Assembly (NCBI RefSeq): GCF_002234675.1
Contig: NC_019871.2
Coordinates: 28,086,094 to 28,150,093, forward strand
DNA length: 64,000 bases
Direction: 5' to 3'
Origin: Oryzias latipes
Lineage: Eukaryota > Chordata > Actinopteri > Beloniformes > Adrianichthyidae
Shown: piece after piece, positions 12,351 to 23,579 of the stretch
How the letters are laid out: every line of letters starts with the position of its first letter
Numbering within the stretch: position 1 is the first letter of the stretch
Translations under genes and position numbers: made by a program
The notes under the pieces: model-generated
What the model was told of the DNA's origin: nothing
The model's input: the letters and a program-made list of their open reading frames with translations, nothing else
Database searches by the model: none

Positions 12351-12650
12351 TGGATGGATGGATAGATGGATGGATGGGTAGCAGCTGGATGGCTCAAGTA
12401 GCTGTGTGTAGGACCGGCTCACGGGAAACCAGGCTCCATATCCCAGGAGCGAACTGAGCTTAATCCAGTGCCCCTACACGCTACTGCTTAACAATAAAGC
12501 CACAAGGGGGCTCAAGTCTGGGTTCCCCCTGTGCCGGTCCTTAGCCCAGATAAAATAAAGGGTTGTGTCAGGAAGGGCATCCCGCATAAAAATCTCTGGC
12601 AAACCACTTGTGCAAAAGCTGATTTGCTGTGATGACTCCTGACATCATAT
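12350..12650 (-). repeat. Dispersed LINE/SINE-type 3' fragment with GGAT microsatellite
   Basis: A GGATGGATGGATAG tract is followed by text widely seen at the 3' ends of fish LINEs and their SINEs (tcaggaagggcatcccgc, then aaaatctctggcaaacc). It is short, non-coding and not assigned to a named family. Confidence 0.5.
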
Positions 12651-13079
12651 GCCAAAAAGGTGAACAAAAACAAGTTTAAACAGGTGCCATTAATACAGGC
12701 AACAAGTGGAGGAAAGAGGGGCCTCTTAAGCCTTTGTACCAGAAATGTCAATGGTGACATGAAATATAACACACACTAAAAACTGCTATAACTCTTCAAT
12801 TGCAATATGTTTGTTTTTCCGTAGATTCTGAAGTTGTGTGTGCACAGTGTGCAAAACTTCACTAAAACTTTACGAGGCACATCAGAATCATGTGGTTTAT
12901 GTTAATTCTGTAAGCTGTTTACTACTGTAAAGTGTTGCATAAATGAACAAAGCCGTCTTCTCTGCTGCTTCAGAATCTGCCGAGATTATGTTCATTGCAT
13001 AAACATTTGAAGACTTTCAGTGATTCAAAGAACATCAACACAGGAGCAGAAGCTCTGGTGTTAAAGGGTTAGATAAGAA

Positions 13080-13660
13080 GTTTCAGGTCTGGGAGAGCCC
13101 AAAATCTAGCTTCTTTGTAGTTGACTACATACTGATTGTCACCTCCCCCTCCCCTCTCTGCTCTGCTCCTGAGGATTCCCAGCTATGATCACTCAACTCA
13201 TCAACTCTTCAGCCTTCACAAAGAGATCCAGCCCCAGCATTCATCGCCAGTTCGTTGTTCCTCTATGGTGCTTACTTTGGTTGCTCATGTTCTTGCTCAT
13301 GAAGTTTTGCCTCTAGCAAATATTTCCTTACGCCTCGCCTACAGGACAAATTCACCACGAGTGTTCAACTGGGATTCGCCTCCAGAGCTATCCGTTCAAC
13401 TCAATCACACCACGACTCCTGTTCACACCAACCCTCCAGCTCAGCCACTGCAGAAAACCTCCAGTCAAGCCACGACTCCAAGTGAAGATTCCTGTTCCAC
13501 ATCTTACTACTCATCTGCTGCCTTCAGCCGCCATCTTTGTCATTGGATCTGCATCCTGGAAAATAAATCATCTAACTTACCTTTCACTCTCCTGTGTTTC
13601 CTTCCGGGTTCTAGCATCTGGGTCTGTCTCGGTTCTTTGAAGTCATGACACTGATTTTAC
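13080..13660 (+). repeat. Probable retroelement-derived segment
   Basis: A 170-codon open frame (13136-13648) is rich in Pro, Ser, Thr and His and has no domain. The composition and the ending 'ctctgggttctttgaagtcatgaca'-like text resemble the 3' regions of fish retroelements. I do not regard it as a host gene. Confidence 0.35.
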
Positions 13661-16020
13661 TTAAGAATTTACCAATTATTATTATGTAATTTCCTGGATT
13701 CTTTCCCCCAATCGTGTCTCTCATAGATGAACCTAAACTGAAAATTAAAGGCCTCTCTACTCTTTTTAAGTGGGAGAATCTGCACAATTGGTGGCTTACT
13801 AAATACTTCTTTGCCCTTCTGGATTATTCTCCACTGACAACATTCAACTTAACATCTTAAACCTCAGGATTCAGACACACCCCTGTATCTGACACTCTCT
13901 TCATTTCCAGCACATTCTTAGCTAACTCCTCCTTCAGGATCGCTTAAATGACATAGCTTGAACCTGCTCCCAATCTATAAATCTAGCTCTTTTTTTCATC
14001 TGGTCACTCGAACACACAGGATAATTGTCGGCATTGGTTGTGGAGCAGAGGTAGAACAGTTGACCTCTGTCCAAAAGGTCACAGATTCTTTTCTTGCCTA
14101 ACCTGTGCGTGTGTCAAAGAGTCCTGAATCGCACAAGCTCCTTGCATGGCATCCTTGTCACCATCAGTGTGTGAATGTGTGTGAATGGGACTTGTGACAA
14201 TAAAGCACTTTGGGCCTTAATCAAGTCAGAAAAATACCATGTAGGTATTTGCCATTTACACCTTTCTTCTTCCCTTCATGTCAACCAATTCTCTGGTTTT
14301 CCCAGAGTACCTACAGTAAATTGAAAGTTTCTACTCAAAGTCCTACACTACTATCTTTCTGTGTTATTATCTCTGCATGGGTCTTGCATGTTTCTCCTCT
14401 AGTTTTTCTTTTTGACAGATGTACGTTGACAGATTGAAAACTCTGCTTGTGTTTTCGGCAGTTTAGCAGTGTTCTGCAGATGTCTCCAAGCTGATTTTTC
14501 TGTCTTATTTTAAATCATTTGATCATTTTTAACCTGTAAAATAGATGAAGCTGGAAGTAACATGCTTCCTTAACACTGGCCTTGCACTTTCGGGCGACCA
14601 CTGCCAATGTAAAGTCTATATAAACGGGTTGCTACACAAGCTTTTAGGTTCATTTTCGACCTCTACGTACAAAACGCGTAGCCATTAAGCGTGCATTGAA
14701 AGTTAAACCAGGTTGAACTTTGACCAATCAGAGATTCGGGTTTGATAGTGACATAGAGATGACGTCCCCTTTAATTAATGGAAGTAACAACCGTTTCAAA
14801 ATTAATCATGGAGGAGAAATTAATAATTAAATTAATAGTTTGTCAGGCCTGAATTCTATGACACCAAGTCTTTCCTACATCGGAATGAAGCTGTGAAAGA
14901 AAACGCCTGGAGTATGATTCTCCAGAATGTGTAAGGCACCAGCACTCTTCCAACAGTAGGTGGCAGACGTGCGCTGGTAAACAGTAGAAGAAGAAGAACA
15001 AGAAAAATCCCCTTCTTTGCTTATGATAAAAGCACTTAGCGTGTTCTTGAACCTGCAACACATTCTGGGAGTAAAAGTACCGTAGCATCAGTCTGATTTG
15101 ACAACTGTAGCACAGAAATACTAGCAGCCTACAAAGACCATTTAACAACAAAGCAAACGCAGAATCAGCAGTTGAATTCCCTAAAGAACATTTCAGGAGT
15201 TAAAGTAAATATCAGAGAAATGTGTTTTCATTTCTACAGGGGATTGCCCATGCAGGAAGCAGAATAATGTAAGCATTGTCCGTATTCAAAATCTTCCCGA
15301 GTTAATCAACATGTTCCCAAAAAAACTAAGAGGATGTAAGTGAAAAGAATTCACAATAGGGCTGCACGACTTTAATTTTAGAGTTGCCTTCAAATAATTT
15401 AAGCGCTGCTCTGTGGCAGCAGCAATAGTACATCCTTCCAACAGAAATGTCTGCACAGAATTGTTTTCAGTATCAGACCTTGAAAAAAAACATTAATTGT
15501 GAACACAAAGAAGGGTCACAAATATCTGCAGTTTCAAACAGTCTTTATACACTGACCTTTTGTGTAACACATTTTAAATGTGCCAAAATGTATTTTTTAG
15601 CCATGAAAAAAGAGATTTGATGTGACACGTGCTCTGTCACGGTGTGAGGGCTAAATAAAGTGGATTTCTTTCTGATAGCGTCATTGGGTGTACACACTGT
15701 CCAGCTGTAAGGTTCCAACGGTTATTGCAATTCACTTCGATTGGTTTCTACTTTTTGGTTTTTCTCAGTGTTTTATTTGTTTACTTCCTGGTTTCTTAGG
15801 AGCACTTCTTGTATCCAGGAGGTCAAGTGGACGGGAGGCTAGCCAAGATGGCGTCTGCTTAGGTACTTCCCTTCTGAGCTTCTGCAAAAGTTATCAGATA
15901 TAATACCCGTTTCATTCAAAAGACAAGGAAAATATCTCAAACTCATTTTGAAAGAAGAAGGATCTTTTTATTTTTTACCTTAATGTCCAGTCGCGGGAGA
16001 AAAAGCTACCGTATTGAGGA
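13661..16020. other. Gene-free intergenic stretch with repeat debris
   Basis: No exon is supported. Around 14600-14850 and 14930-15000 are pieces of text common in fish repeats (for example 'gtaggtggcagacgtgcgc'). At 15359 an 'agggctgcacgac' start resembles hAT MITE termini. Confidence 0.3.
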
Positions 16021-16029
16021 CCGCCACGT

Positions 16030-17681
16030 GTCATGACTATGCTAAGTCGTCACCAACTTTGGACATGGAAGCCTTTCTTCCTCCTCAAAGCAAGCCCCCA
16101 GCTGCAAAAAAAGCTCTATTGGCAGCTGGACAAAGCTCATCAGATTCAAATGAAGTCAAATGAATTGTTGCCAAATCACTACAAAGAAAACAGGATGGAT
16201 CGGACTGAAACATTAACCTACCGATGCCCACATGGAAAACACACAAGTCCAAATTTTATTGATATAGGCTTAGTTCAATTTTTCCTCTTTTGGAAATGTC
16301 TCGAATACCTTCAGTATTCACAAAATATTGTTGAGCTATTATGTTTAACAACACTTATCGATGTGCAGGTTAAGCTCAGAAAATACGTTTTTCATAGTCT
16401 TTGAGAGTATTTTTTCATACGGCTACAACTTGAACACAGAGAATAAACAATTGTTTTCTTAAAATTGAGAATAGGTTGAAAAAGTGGCTTTGAGAAGTAT
16501 CCAAACTCTGCAATCATTATGGGGGGCGATTTTAATATTACTTGAAACTCTCAAATTGATCGGCGGGCCCCCTCACATGATAATCGCAAAAACATATTTA
16601 TCAAATCTTTTATGGAAAAGTTTAAGTTGGTCGATATCTGGAGACTCAAACATCCAAATATACCATCTTTCACATGGAGTAATAAATCTAGATTTCTTGA
16701 TTAGACTTTTGGTTAATTTCCAGTGATTTACAAGATAAGGATATTTCAGTGAACATCGTACCGTGTCCACTAAGTGACCATCAAGCTGTTCGTATAGATA
16801 TTGTTTTATGTCCCTCACAAAATGTCAGTAAATCTCATTATTGCAAATCGAAAAACGTGTTGCTCAAAATTACATAAGTGCAAATAAAAATTAACCATCT
16901 TCTATCAAAATTCTTCAATAAAGCCAAATTGGACAATTCTTTCACCGTTAACTGGAAGATGTTCAAATACGAATCAGCCGAGTTTTTAAGAACATTTGGT
17001 GGCAATTTAGCCAAACGAAGAAAGCAACAAGAACATGATCTCATCACAGGCACCTCGATAATTTCGCAAAAACCTCTGGACAGCAAATTAGATGAAACTA
17101 TAAAATGATCAAACTACAGGAAGACTTGGATCAGATTTATAAAAGAAAAGCAGAAGGAGCTTTCATTAGATACAGAAAACAATGGCTTGAGCAGGGAGAG
17201 CAAAACTCTTCATATTTCTTTAAAATGGAGAAGCATCAAGTACAAATAAACACAATTACTGAGCTAGAGATCAATTACATAAATTGTAGAAATGCTAAAA
17301 TAATCTCCAACTATTGCTCATCCTTTAACAAGAATCTGGACTCTTCACAATATTCTGAAAGAGAGGCTGAAATCTTTCTTAACGCTTTAAAAAATACCTG
17401 AACAATTAAAGATTCTGAAAGAGAAATTTGTGATAATCCAGTAAATCCTGAAGAAGTCTGTGACTGCATCAAACAAAACAACTCTCCAGGAACAGATGGG
17501 TTGACATCTGAATTGTATACATTATTCTCCCAGCAGATTGCGCTGTTTTTCCTGGAAGTTTACATTGAAAGTATTTCCAATGATACCTTACCCTTGAGCA
17601 TGACCCCAGGACTGATTTCTCTTATCCCAAAACCTCACAAAGATTTACTCTATATTGTTAATTGGAGACCCATCTGTCTTC
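16030..17681 (+). mobile_element. Degenerate L1-like retrotransposon (ORF2 fragments)
   Basis: Plus-strand frames carry L1-type ORF2 text. At 17105-17401 is the region between endonuclease and RT (KQWLEQGEQNSSYFFKMEK). At 17501-17680 is RT (LTSELYTLFSQQIALFF, then LISLIPKPHKD and NWRPICL). The upstream part (16030-17100) has multiple frameshifts. The copy is cut at 17681 by the palindromic element that starts GTAACCCTTG. I could not recognise the rest of the RT on the far side near 23575. Confidence 0.8.
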
Positions 17682-17848
17682 GTAACCCTTGTGCTATCTT
17701 AGATGACCCCCCCCTTACATTGACATGTTCTCCCTACCATGACAAAGGTGGATAAAGGTGGAAAGATTTCATGTAATCCGTGGACACCAGTGAAGATCAC
17801 AAATCATTGATGAAAAAAGGTTCAGAGCTCTGTCTAGTGGGTCTGGAT
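17682..17848 (+). repeat. Left arm of a palindromic DNA element
   Basis: The arm begins GTAACCCTTGTGCTATCTTA and is repeated in inverted orientation at 23421-23574 with few mismatches. The ends meet a hAT transposon at 17849. The two arms together look like a roughly 320-bp palindromic MITE split near its centre. Confidence 0.85.
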
Positions 17849-18364
17849 CAGAGTTGCTTAACCTTTTTGACACTGGGGCCCAATTTTCCCCGTACAACGT
17901 GATTCAAGGCCCATTCAAATAACATGTTAATGTAAATTGATCTACATCTCATTCGATTTTTGTTTAATGATTACATCAAGTCATTTTATGGTTTATTAAA
18001 GTAAAATCTTGTGGGAAAAAATGCTACAATATGATCATCTCAAAGACATTTAATTTCACCCTGAACAGCTGTCATGCTTAGCACAAATTAGAATTCCAAA
18101 AACATTTATAAGGGATTTTGATAAATAAAATTGTGTGGTAATAAAGCAAGCACACTTGAAAATAATTTTGAAATTAAATAAACTGTAATTGACACTTAAA
18201 TAAAGTTCCAATTAAAATATTACCTTACAAAATGCTGATGAACTTGACAAATTAGTGGTCTTAACTTTTGTACCATATGTTTCTCTCCAAATCTGTGACA
18301 AATTAACAACAGCCACAACAGTCTGTTTTTTAACATGCTATAAATCACATTTCATGTTAACCTC

Positions 18365-20199
18365 TTAATGCGAGACTTGGGCCTGTCTCTTAGACCTGAT
18401 CAAGTCCAGTCTGGGTGGAATGGGGGAAAGGCTCACTCTAAGGGTAGCCTCCAGTGATGCTCTGAGTCTGCTGCGAGCCTTGGTCTTAGTTGTGGCTACA
18501 GTTGAGAATCCTGATTCACACAGGTATGTGGTTGTGAAAGGAAGAAGGACTTTAACAGCCCTCAGTGCTAGAAGTGGGTACTCCTTTGAGACCACAATCC
18601 AGAAGGAACCTAGGTCCAGTTTGCCCCACTGCCCTTTTAAAGTGCTGTCAGTGGAAACTTCCAGAAGCTGTGATTCCAGATGTGAGGGCAAAGCAACATC
18701 ATTTTCAGTGGGATCAACTGAAAATGGGTCCACAACCCACATGTGTCCCTCCCTGGGATCCTCAGGAAAGTATTCAGCAAATTTCTCTGCCAGTTGTGAG
18801 AGATGCTGAGAGACTGAATGACTGATCTTCACCTGAGGTGAGCTTTCCAAAATGTCAGACAAAAGTGGAAACATGTCCAGTCTCTCTTCATGGGCCCTCT
18901 TACTCCACAAAGAAAGTTTTCTCTGGAAAGCTTGAACTTTGTCTGCAACAAAAAATATGTTGCTATTTCTCCCTTGAAGTGAGATGTTCAGCTGGTTCAG
19001 AAGTGAAAAAATGTCAGAGAGGTAGGCAAGTTTAGCTATGAATGTGGCGTTGGTGTAATGATGTGCAAGAGGAGATTTCTTATCAGTGAGAAAGGAGAAA
19101 ACTTCCTTCCTAAGCTCAAAGATCCGTGTGAGAACAAGCCCTCTTGAGAGCCATCTCACCTCACTATGGTAGAGCAGCTTGACATGATCTGCTTCCATGC
19201 CCTCACAAAGTTGAGCAAAACATCTGGAGTTCACAGCATTACTTTTAATGAAGTTGATGGTTTTCACAGTGACATCCATCACCTCATGGAACTCCGGAGA
19301 CATTTTTTTTGCTGCAAGGTTTTCACGGTGGAGAAAACAATGGGTCCATTTAGCTTCTGGCGCAAGATCAAGTATCTGCTTGATGACACCGCGATGCCTG
19401 CCAGTCATTGACGCTGCGCCATCACTGCACACTCCAACACAGTTCTGCCAGTCAAGGCCATTCTCAGTGAGGTAGTGATCCATGCAGCGGAAACATTCCT
19501 CAGCTGTAGCTCGAGTTGGAAGTTCTCCACAAAACAGAATGTCTTCTTGCAAAGAGCTATCCCACCGGTAGCGAACAAAAACCAACAGCAGCGCAGCTTT
19601 TTTGACGTCAGTTGACTCGTCCAGCTGCAAAGAGAAAAAGGGGCTCTTTCTTATTCTCCCCAGAAGCTGCTGCTCAATGTCTGAGGCCATGTCAGCAATA
19701 CGGTGACTCACAATGTCATTCGACAGCGGGATGGTCTTGAGCTTCTTTGCTGCAGCCTCACCAATCATCTCACGGCACATGTCCACAGCGGCAGCAGAAC
19801 CAGTTCCTCCGCTATGGTGAACGCTTTCTTACTCTGCGCCACACGTCTGGCTACGAAGTAGCAGGCCTTTAACGCACACTTAGCGTCGCCAGTCAGTGAC
19901 ACGATGGACCTCCTCTGCATCTGAAGCCCATCATCCTTTCTTTTGAAATAATCTACTGGCTTTCCAATGAGCTTCGGATGTTTGGTTTCCAGATGGCGCT
20001 TTAATTTTGACGGTTTTAGTGCTTCATTGGATAATGTTAGCCCACACTCAACACACTGGGCTCTGGGCTCTGCCTCACTGCCTCCGTTCACAAAGCCAAA
20101 CTTTATAAAATCAGGGTTGTATTTTCGTATAAATTTCGCCTTTGAAGAGGGACTGGCATAACTTTGTACTTCATTTTTTCGTTTTAAAAACTTCTCCAT
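18365..20199 (-). pseudogene. hAT transposase (BED finger, ZBED5-like) with a single frameshift
   Basis: Two overlapping frames (20199-19765 and 19786-18365) together encode about 610 residues in the order expected for a hAT transposase. First comes a BED-type zinc finger (AQCVECGLTL then KRHLETKHPKL). Then the RNase H-like core has LQLDESTDV, GVCSDGAASMTG, CFLHRENLAAK and VRWLSRG, and a C-terminal hATC dimerisation region has YLCESGFSTVATTKTKARSR. The frame changes near 19795-19805, where a one-base loss after GAACTGGTTCTG best explains the break. The coding body is otherwise open. Similar proteins are annotated as ZBED5/FAM200-like. Flanking hAT ends show this copy is still a transposon and not a domesticated host gene. 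Confidence 0.9.
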
Positions 20200-20444
20200 G
20201 TTTTCTGCAACTGTTTTCTTTACTCTTGTAATCAGGATCTCCCGTTTATTCTATAAAAAGTAGCATCAGAGAACAATTACCACACTAGAATGTCAACGGC
20301 ACTGTGCTGCGAGTCAGAGGACAGAAAATAAAAATCTTCGACAGTTTTAACACAAATAAAATGGACATTGTGCCATCAGTCTGCGGTAAGACTCCAAGAC
20401 AAGTTGGAGTCCAAGAAAGAACATAGTCTTGCAGCTGTCCAAAG

Positions 20445-21360
20445 CAGTGACGTGCGGTGAGGTTGATGACTGGTGAGGCACTGACTCCTCTGGAGTCAGA
20501 TTTACAATGAAAGAGCTAAATATTTAACCATTAATCCAACAACAGCTAAAATCTTATAAAATACACAAAATCATATTTGTCCTACAGAGAACACTTCTTT
20601 TATAGATGGATGGAACACTCTCCTTGGTTAAAATTTAGTCATATGCACTTTAAGAATAAAGATGTGTTCAGCACGCATTTGACCCTCAGTAACGATTTCT
20701 GGTATTTTTCCATCTTCAAATTCTGGAGCTTTAATAAGTTATCAAATATTGTCTGTGAAAATTATCATAAAAATAAAATAAATGATTTTACTTACATTTT
20801 TATCCACTTTTACTCCCATGTTATTTTTTTTAAAAGCAAACATTTAAAAACATATTTGTCTTCACTTTTTGCGTCTGTCTGCCGATCCTTCTTCACAAAA
20901 ACTCTGTGATCTGTTGAAAAATTCTTCCTTATTTTCCTTTATTTTATGAGTTTCTCATCCTCTGTCTGTTTCTACGGAACTAGTGTAGCTACAAAGCAGC
21001 TGTCAGCTCACGTCTGCCCCCTGCTGGTGAGGCATACCTCACCTGAAGCCGTTTCTGCAGGCCTAAAGCAGCGCGTCCACGGCACGTCTCAGTATTGAGT
21101 CTGGCCGTCAGACATGAGGCACAGCGCTCCCGAGCCTCACCCGGAGATTCACATATTCAGCTCCGTCTGTGATCGCGGAACGCTCAAATTCGGCGATTTT
21201 AACCTCAGAAACCTTGGAAAATGTGTTAAGTTGACTGAAAATGTATATTTAACACAGATCAGTGGAAAATAATGTTTACTTAATTTACCTTTTTCTATTT
21301 TATCACGATTATAACAGGTGAGGCTCCGCCTCACTTGCCTCACCTGACCGCACGTCACTG
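20445..21360. mobile_element. Non-autonomous hAT-type element with perfect 8-bp target duplication
   Basis: The 916-bp element starts CAGTGACGTGCGGTGAGG and ends with the inverse (CCTCACCTGACCGCACGTCACTG, trimmed). It is flanked by identical octamers GTCCAAAG at 20437-20444 and 21361-21368. The interior has no transposase. It inserted about 245 bp upstream of the transposase start of the host hAT element, probably in its 5' region. Confidence 0.93.
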
Positions 21361-21415
21361 GTCCAAAGGCTCTTTTTTAAACTGTGTATTAGGCCCGATC
21401 TTACCGCTAGTCCAG

Positions 21416-22061
21416 TATGGAAGCGATTTTGTAGCATTAATAAAAAGCAAAGTCAAAACCAGAAATGCTTTTTCATTTTCAAAATGAAGCTGCATTTTTT
21501 GACTAAAAAAGAAAATGAAAAAGCAATCCACCAAAATGCTTTTTCTTTTCCTTCCTCAACACAGCTTATTCTGTCACTTAATTAAAATTAAAATTAAAAT
21601 GGTATTTGACATTTCATTTTCAAGACGTTCCATGGTAAATGTGTAGCATAATTCATTTAGAAATGTTTAATTTGACATTCAAAATGGATTAATAGAAATG
21701 CTTTTTAATTTTCAAAATGAAGCTGCATTTTTTGACTCAAAATTAAAAAGAAAAAGCAATACTTCAAAATGCTTTATCATTTCCTTCCTCAACACAGCTT
21801 TTTCTGTCACCTAATTAAAATGATAAAGAAAATGGTATTTGACATTTCATTTTAAGAAAGGTCCATGGTAAATGTGTAGCAAAATTCATTTAGAAATGTC
21901 TTATTTGACATTTAAAATGGATTAACAGAAATGCTTTTTAATTTTCACAATGAAGCTGCATCAAATGCCTCAAAATTCAAATGAAAAAGCAATATTTCAA
22001 AATGCTTTTTCATTTTATACTTAAAACCGCTTATTCTGTGTCATAATTAAAACGAAAATGC
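21416..22061 (+). repeat. Left arm of a foldback element, built of 233-bp tandem subunits
   Basis: The arm pairs with 22472-23113. Within it the block starting AAATGCTTTTT recurs at 21463, 21696 and 21929, exactly 233 bp apart, and includes 'aatgaagctgcat' and 'catggtaaatgtgtagc' each time. Confidence 0.9.
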
Positions 22062-22471
22062 AAAGAGGGGATTGCATTTGCAATTTCAAATCCACCCTGC
22101 AAAACTTGGAGCAATATTCATTTAGAAAAAGCATTAGCAGAGGGGAGGCGGGGCGATGACGTCACTGCTTTCTCCGTGTGGACACTACTGGAAACACAAA
22201 TTCATTTGATGGTTTCTCAGATCGCAGCAGCATTTCCGCCTTCAGCGATCATCGGGAGCTTCGCGCTCCGCTAGGCGAAGGCAGCTGGCGGTCCGAAGAA
22301 CAAAAGCTTGTCCGCGGTGCGTCAGGAGGAGGACCGCAGAAGGCGGACATGCTGCTATGTAGTCCTGAGAAGCTGTGGAAACTCATCAGAAGTTCACAAC
22401 CAACTCAAAGCTGTCTTCTCTGCCGCTAACACAGTCTGCTCCTGGTGCGTGTGTGTGTGTGTCAGCGGCCG

Positions 22472-23113
22472 CATTTCGTTTTAATTATGACACAGAATAA
22501 GCGGTTTTAAGTATAAAATGAAAAAGCATTTTGAAATATTGCTTTTTCATTTGAATTTTGAGGCATTTGATGCAGCTTCATTGTGAAAATTAAAAAGCAT
22601 TTCTGTTAATCCATTTTAATTGTCAAATAAGACATTTCTAAATGAATTTTGCTACACATTTACCATGGACCTTTCTTAAAATGAAATGTCAAATACCATT
22701 TTCTTTATCATTTTAATTAAGTGACAGAATAAGCAGTGTTGAGGAAGGAAATGAAAAAGCATTTTGAAGTATTGCTTTTTCTTTTTAATTTTGAGTCAAA
22801 AAATGCAGCTTCATTTTGAAAATTAAAAAGCATTTCTATTAATCCATTTTAAATGTCAAATTAAACATTTCTAAATGAATTATGCTACACATTTACCATG
22901 GAACGTCTTGAAAATGAAATGTCAAATACCATTTTAATTTTAATTTTAATTAAGTGACAGAATAAGCTGTGTTGAGGAAGGAAAAGAAAAAGCATTTTGG
23001 TGGATTGCTTTTTCATTTTATTTTTGAGTCAAAAAATGCAGCTTCATTTTGAAAATGAAAAAGCATTTCTGGTTTTGACTTTGCTTTTTATTAATGCTAC
23101 AGAATTGCTTCCA
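22472..23113 (-). repeat. Right arm of the foldback element
   Basis: Near-perfect inverted copy of 21416-22061, with the same 233-bp subunits in reverse order. Confidence 0.9.
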
Positions 23114-23420
23114 TAGTCCAGCAACTGAAAGAACGAGAGGGACGCAGACCACCTACAGTTTTGATTTAATTCAGGGTTGTTATAATTTGTTTAAGTTACT
23201 CTTTCATTAAGTTTTGACCGAAATCGATCGTTATAAAGTTAACGTTATTAACAGAGAGAACATTAGTACGTCTTACCATCAATCGGATCTCCTAGCGTTT
23301 GCCCGGGAAACTGCAGCAGCCCTCGCGGCCCACAGGTTCAGAACAGATTTTTTTTCGCGGCCCACTAGTTGGCGCTCGCGGACCGAGATTGGGCCGCGGC
23401 CCCATGGTTAAGAATCACTG

Positions 23421-23574
23421 ATCTAGACCCACTAGACCTTTTTCTTCAATGATTTGTGATCTTCACTGGTGTCCATGGATTACATGAAATCTTTCCACCT
23501 TTATCCACCTTTGTCATGGTAGGGAGAACACGTCAATGGAAGGGTGGGGTCATCTAAGATAGTACAAGGGTTAC
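23421..23574 (-). repeat. Right arm of the palindromic DNA element
   Basis: Inverted copy of 17682-17848, ending ACAAGGGTTAC at 23574. It lacks a short stretch (ttcagagctctg) present in the left arm. Confidence 0.85.
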
Positions 23575-23579
23575 TGACA

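Larger units (their letters stand above)
21416..23113. mobile_element. Foldback-like transposon with long inverted-repeat arms
   Basis: The 1,698-bp element has arms of about 646 and 642 bp (21416-22061 and 22472-23113) and a 410-bp loop. It is flanked by TAGTCCAG at 21408-21415 and 23114-23121. The arms are AT-rich and contain 233-bp tandem subunits. The loop is GC-rich, contains an 83-codon open frame without a domain and a short GT run, and ends at CGGCCGCATTTCG. No transposase is encoded. The superfamily is uncertain: the 8-bp duplication suits hAT, while long subrepeated ends also suit MULE or foldback types. Confidence 0.85.
17849..23420 (-). mobile_element. Autonomous-type hAT transposon carrying nested insertions
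   Basis: Its ends form a short imperfect inverted repeat (CAGAGTTGCTTAACC at 17849 and the inverse of CAGTGATTCTTAACC ending at 23420), typical of hAT elements related to ZBED5-like genes. The flanking octamers are GTCTGGAT and ATCTAGAC. They differ at three positions, all transitions, and could be an eroded 8-bp duplication at the TCTAGA centre of the host palindrome. The element contains a transposase gene on the minus strand (18365-20199) and two later insertions (20445-21360 and 21416-23113). Confidence 0.75.

Noticed and set aside
13136-13648. 170-codon plus-strand gene
   Set aside because: Low-complexity composition without domain, in repeat-like surroundings.
18365-20199. Host ZBED5-like gene
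   Set aside because: The coding frame is broken once and lies between hAT terminal repeats, so it is a transposon copy and not a domesticated gene.
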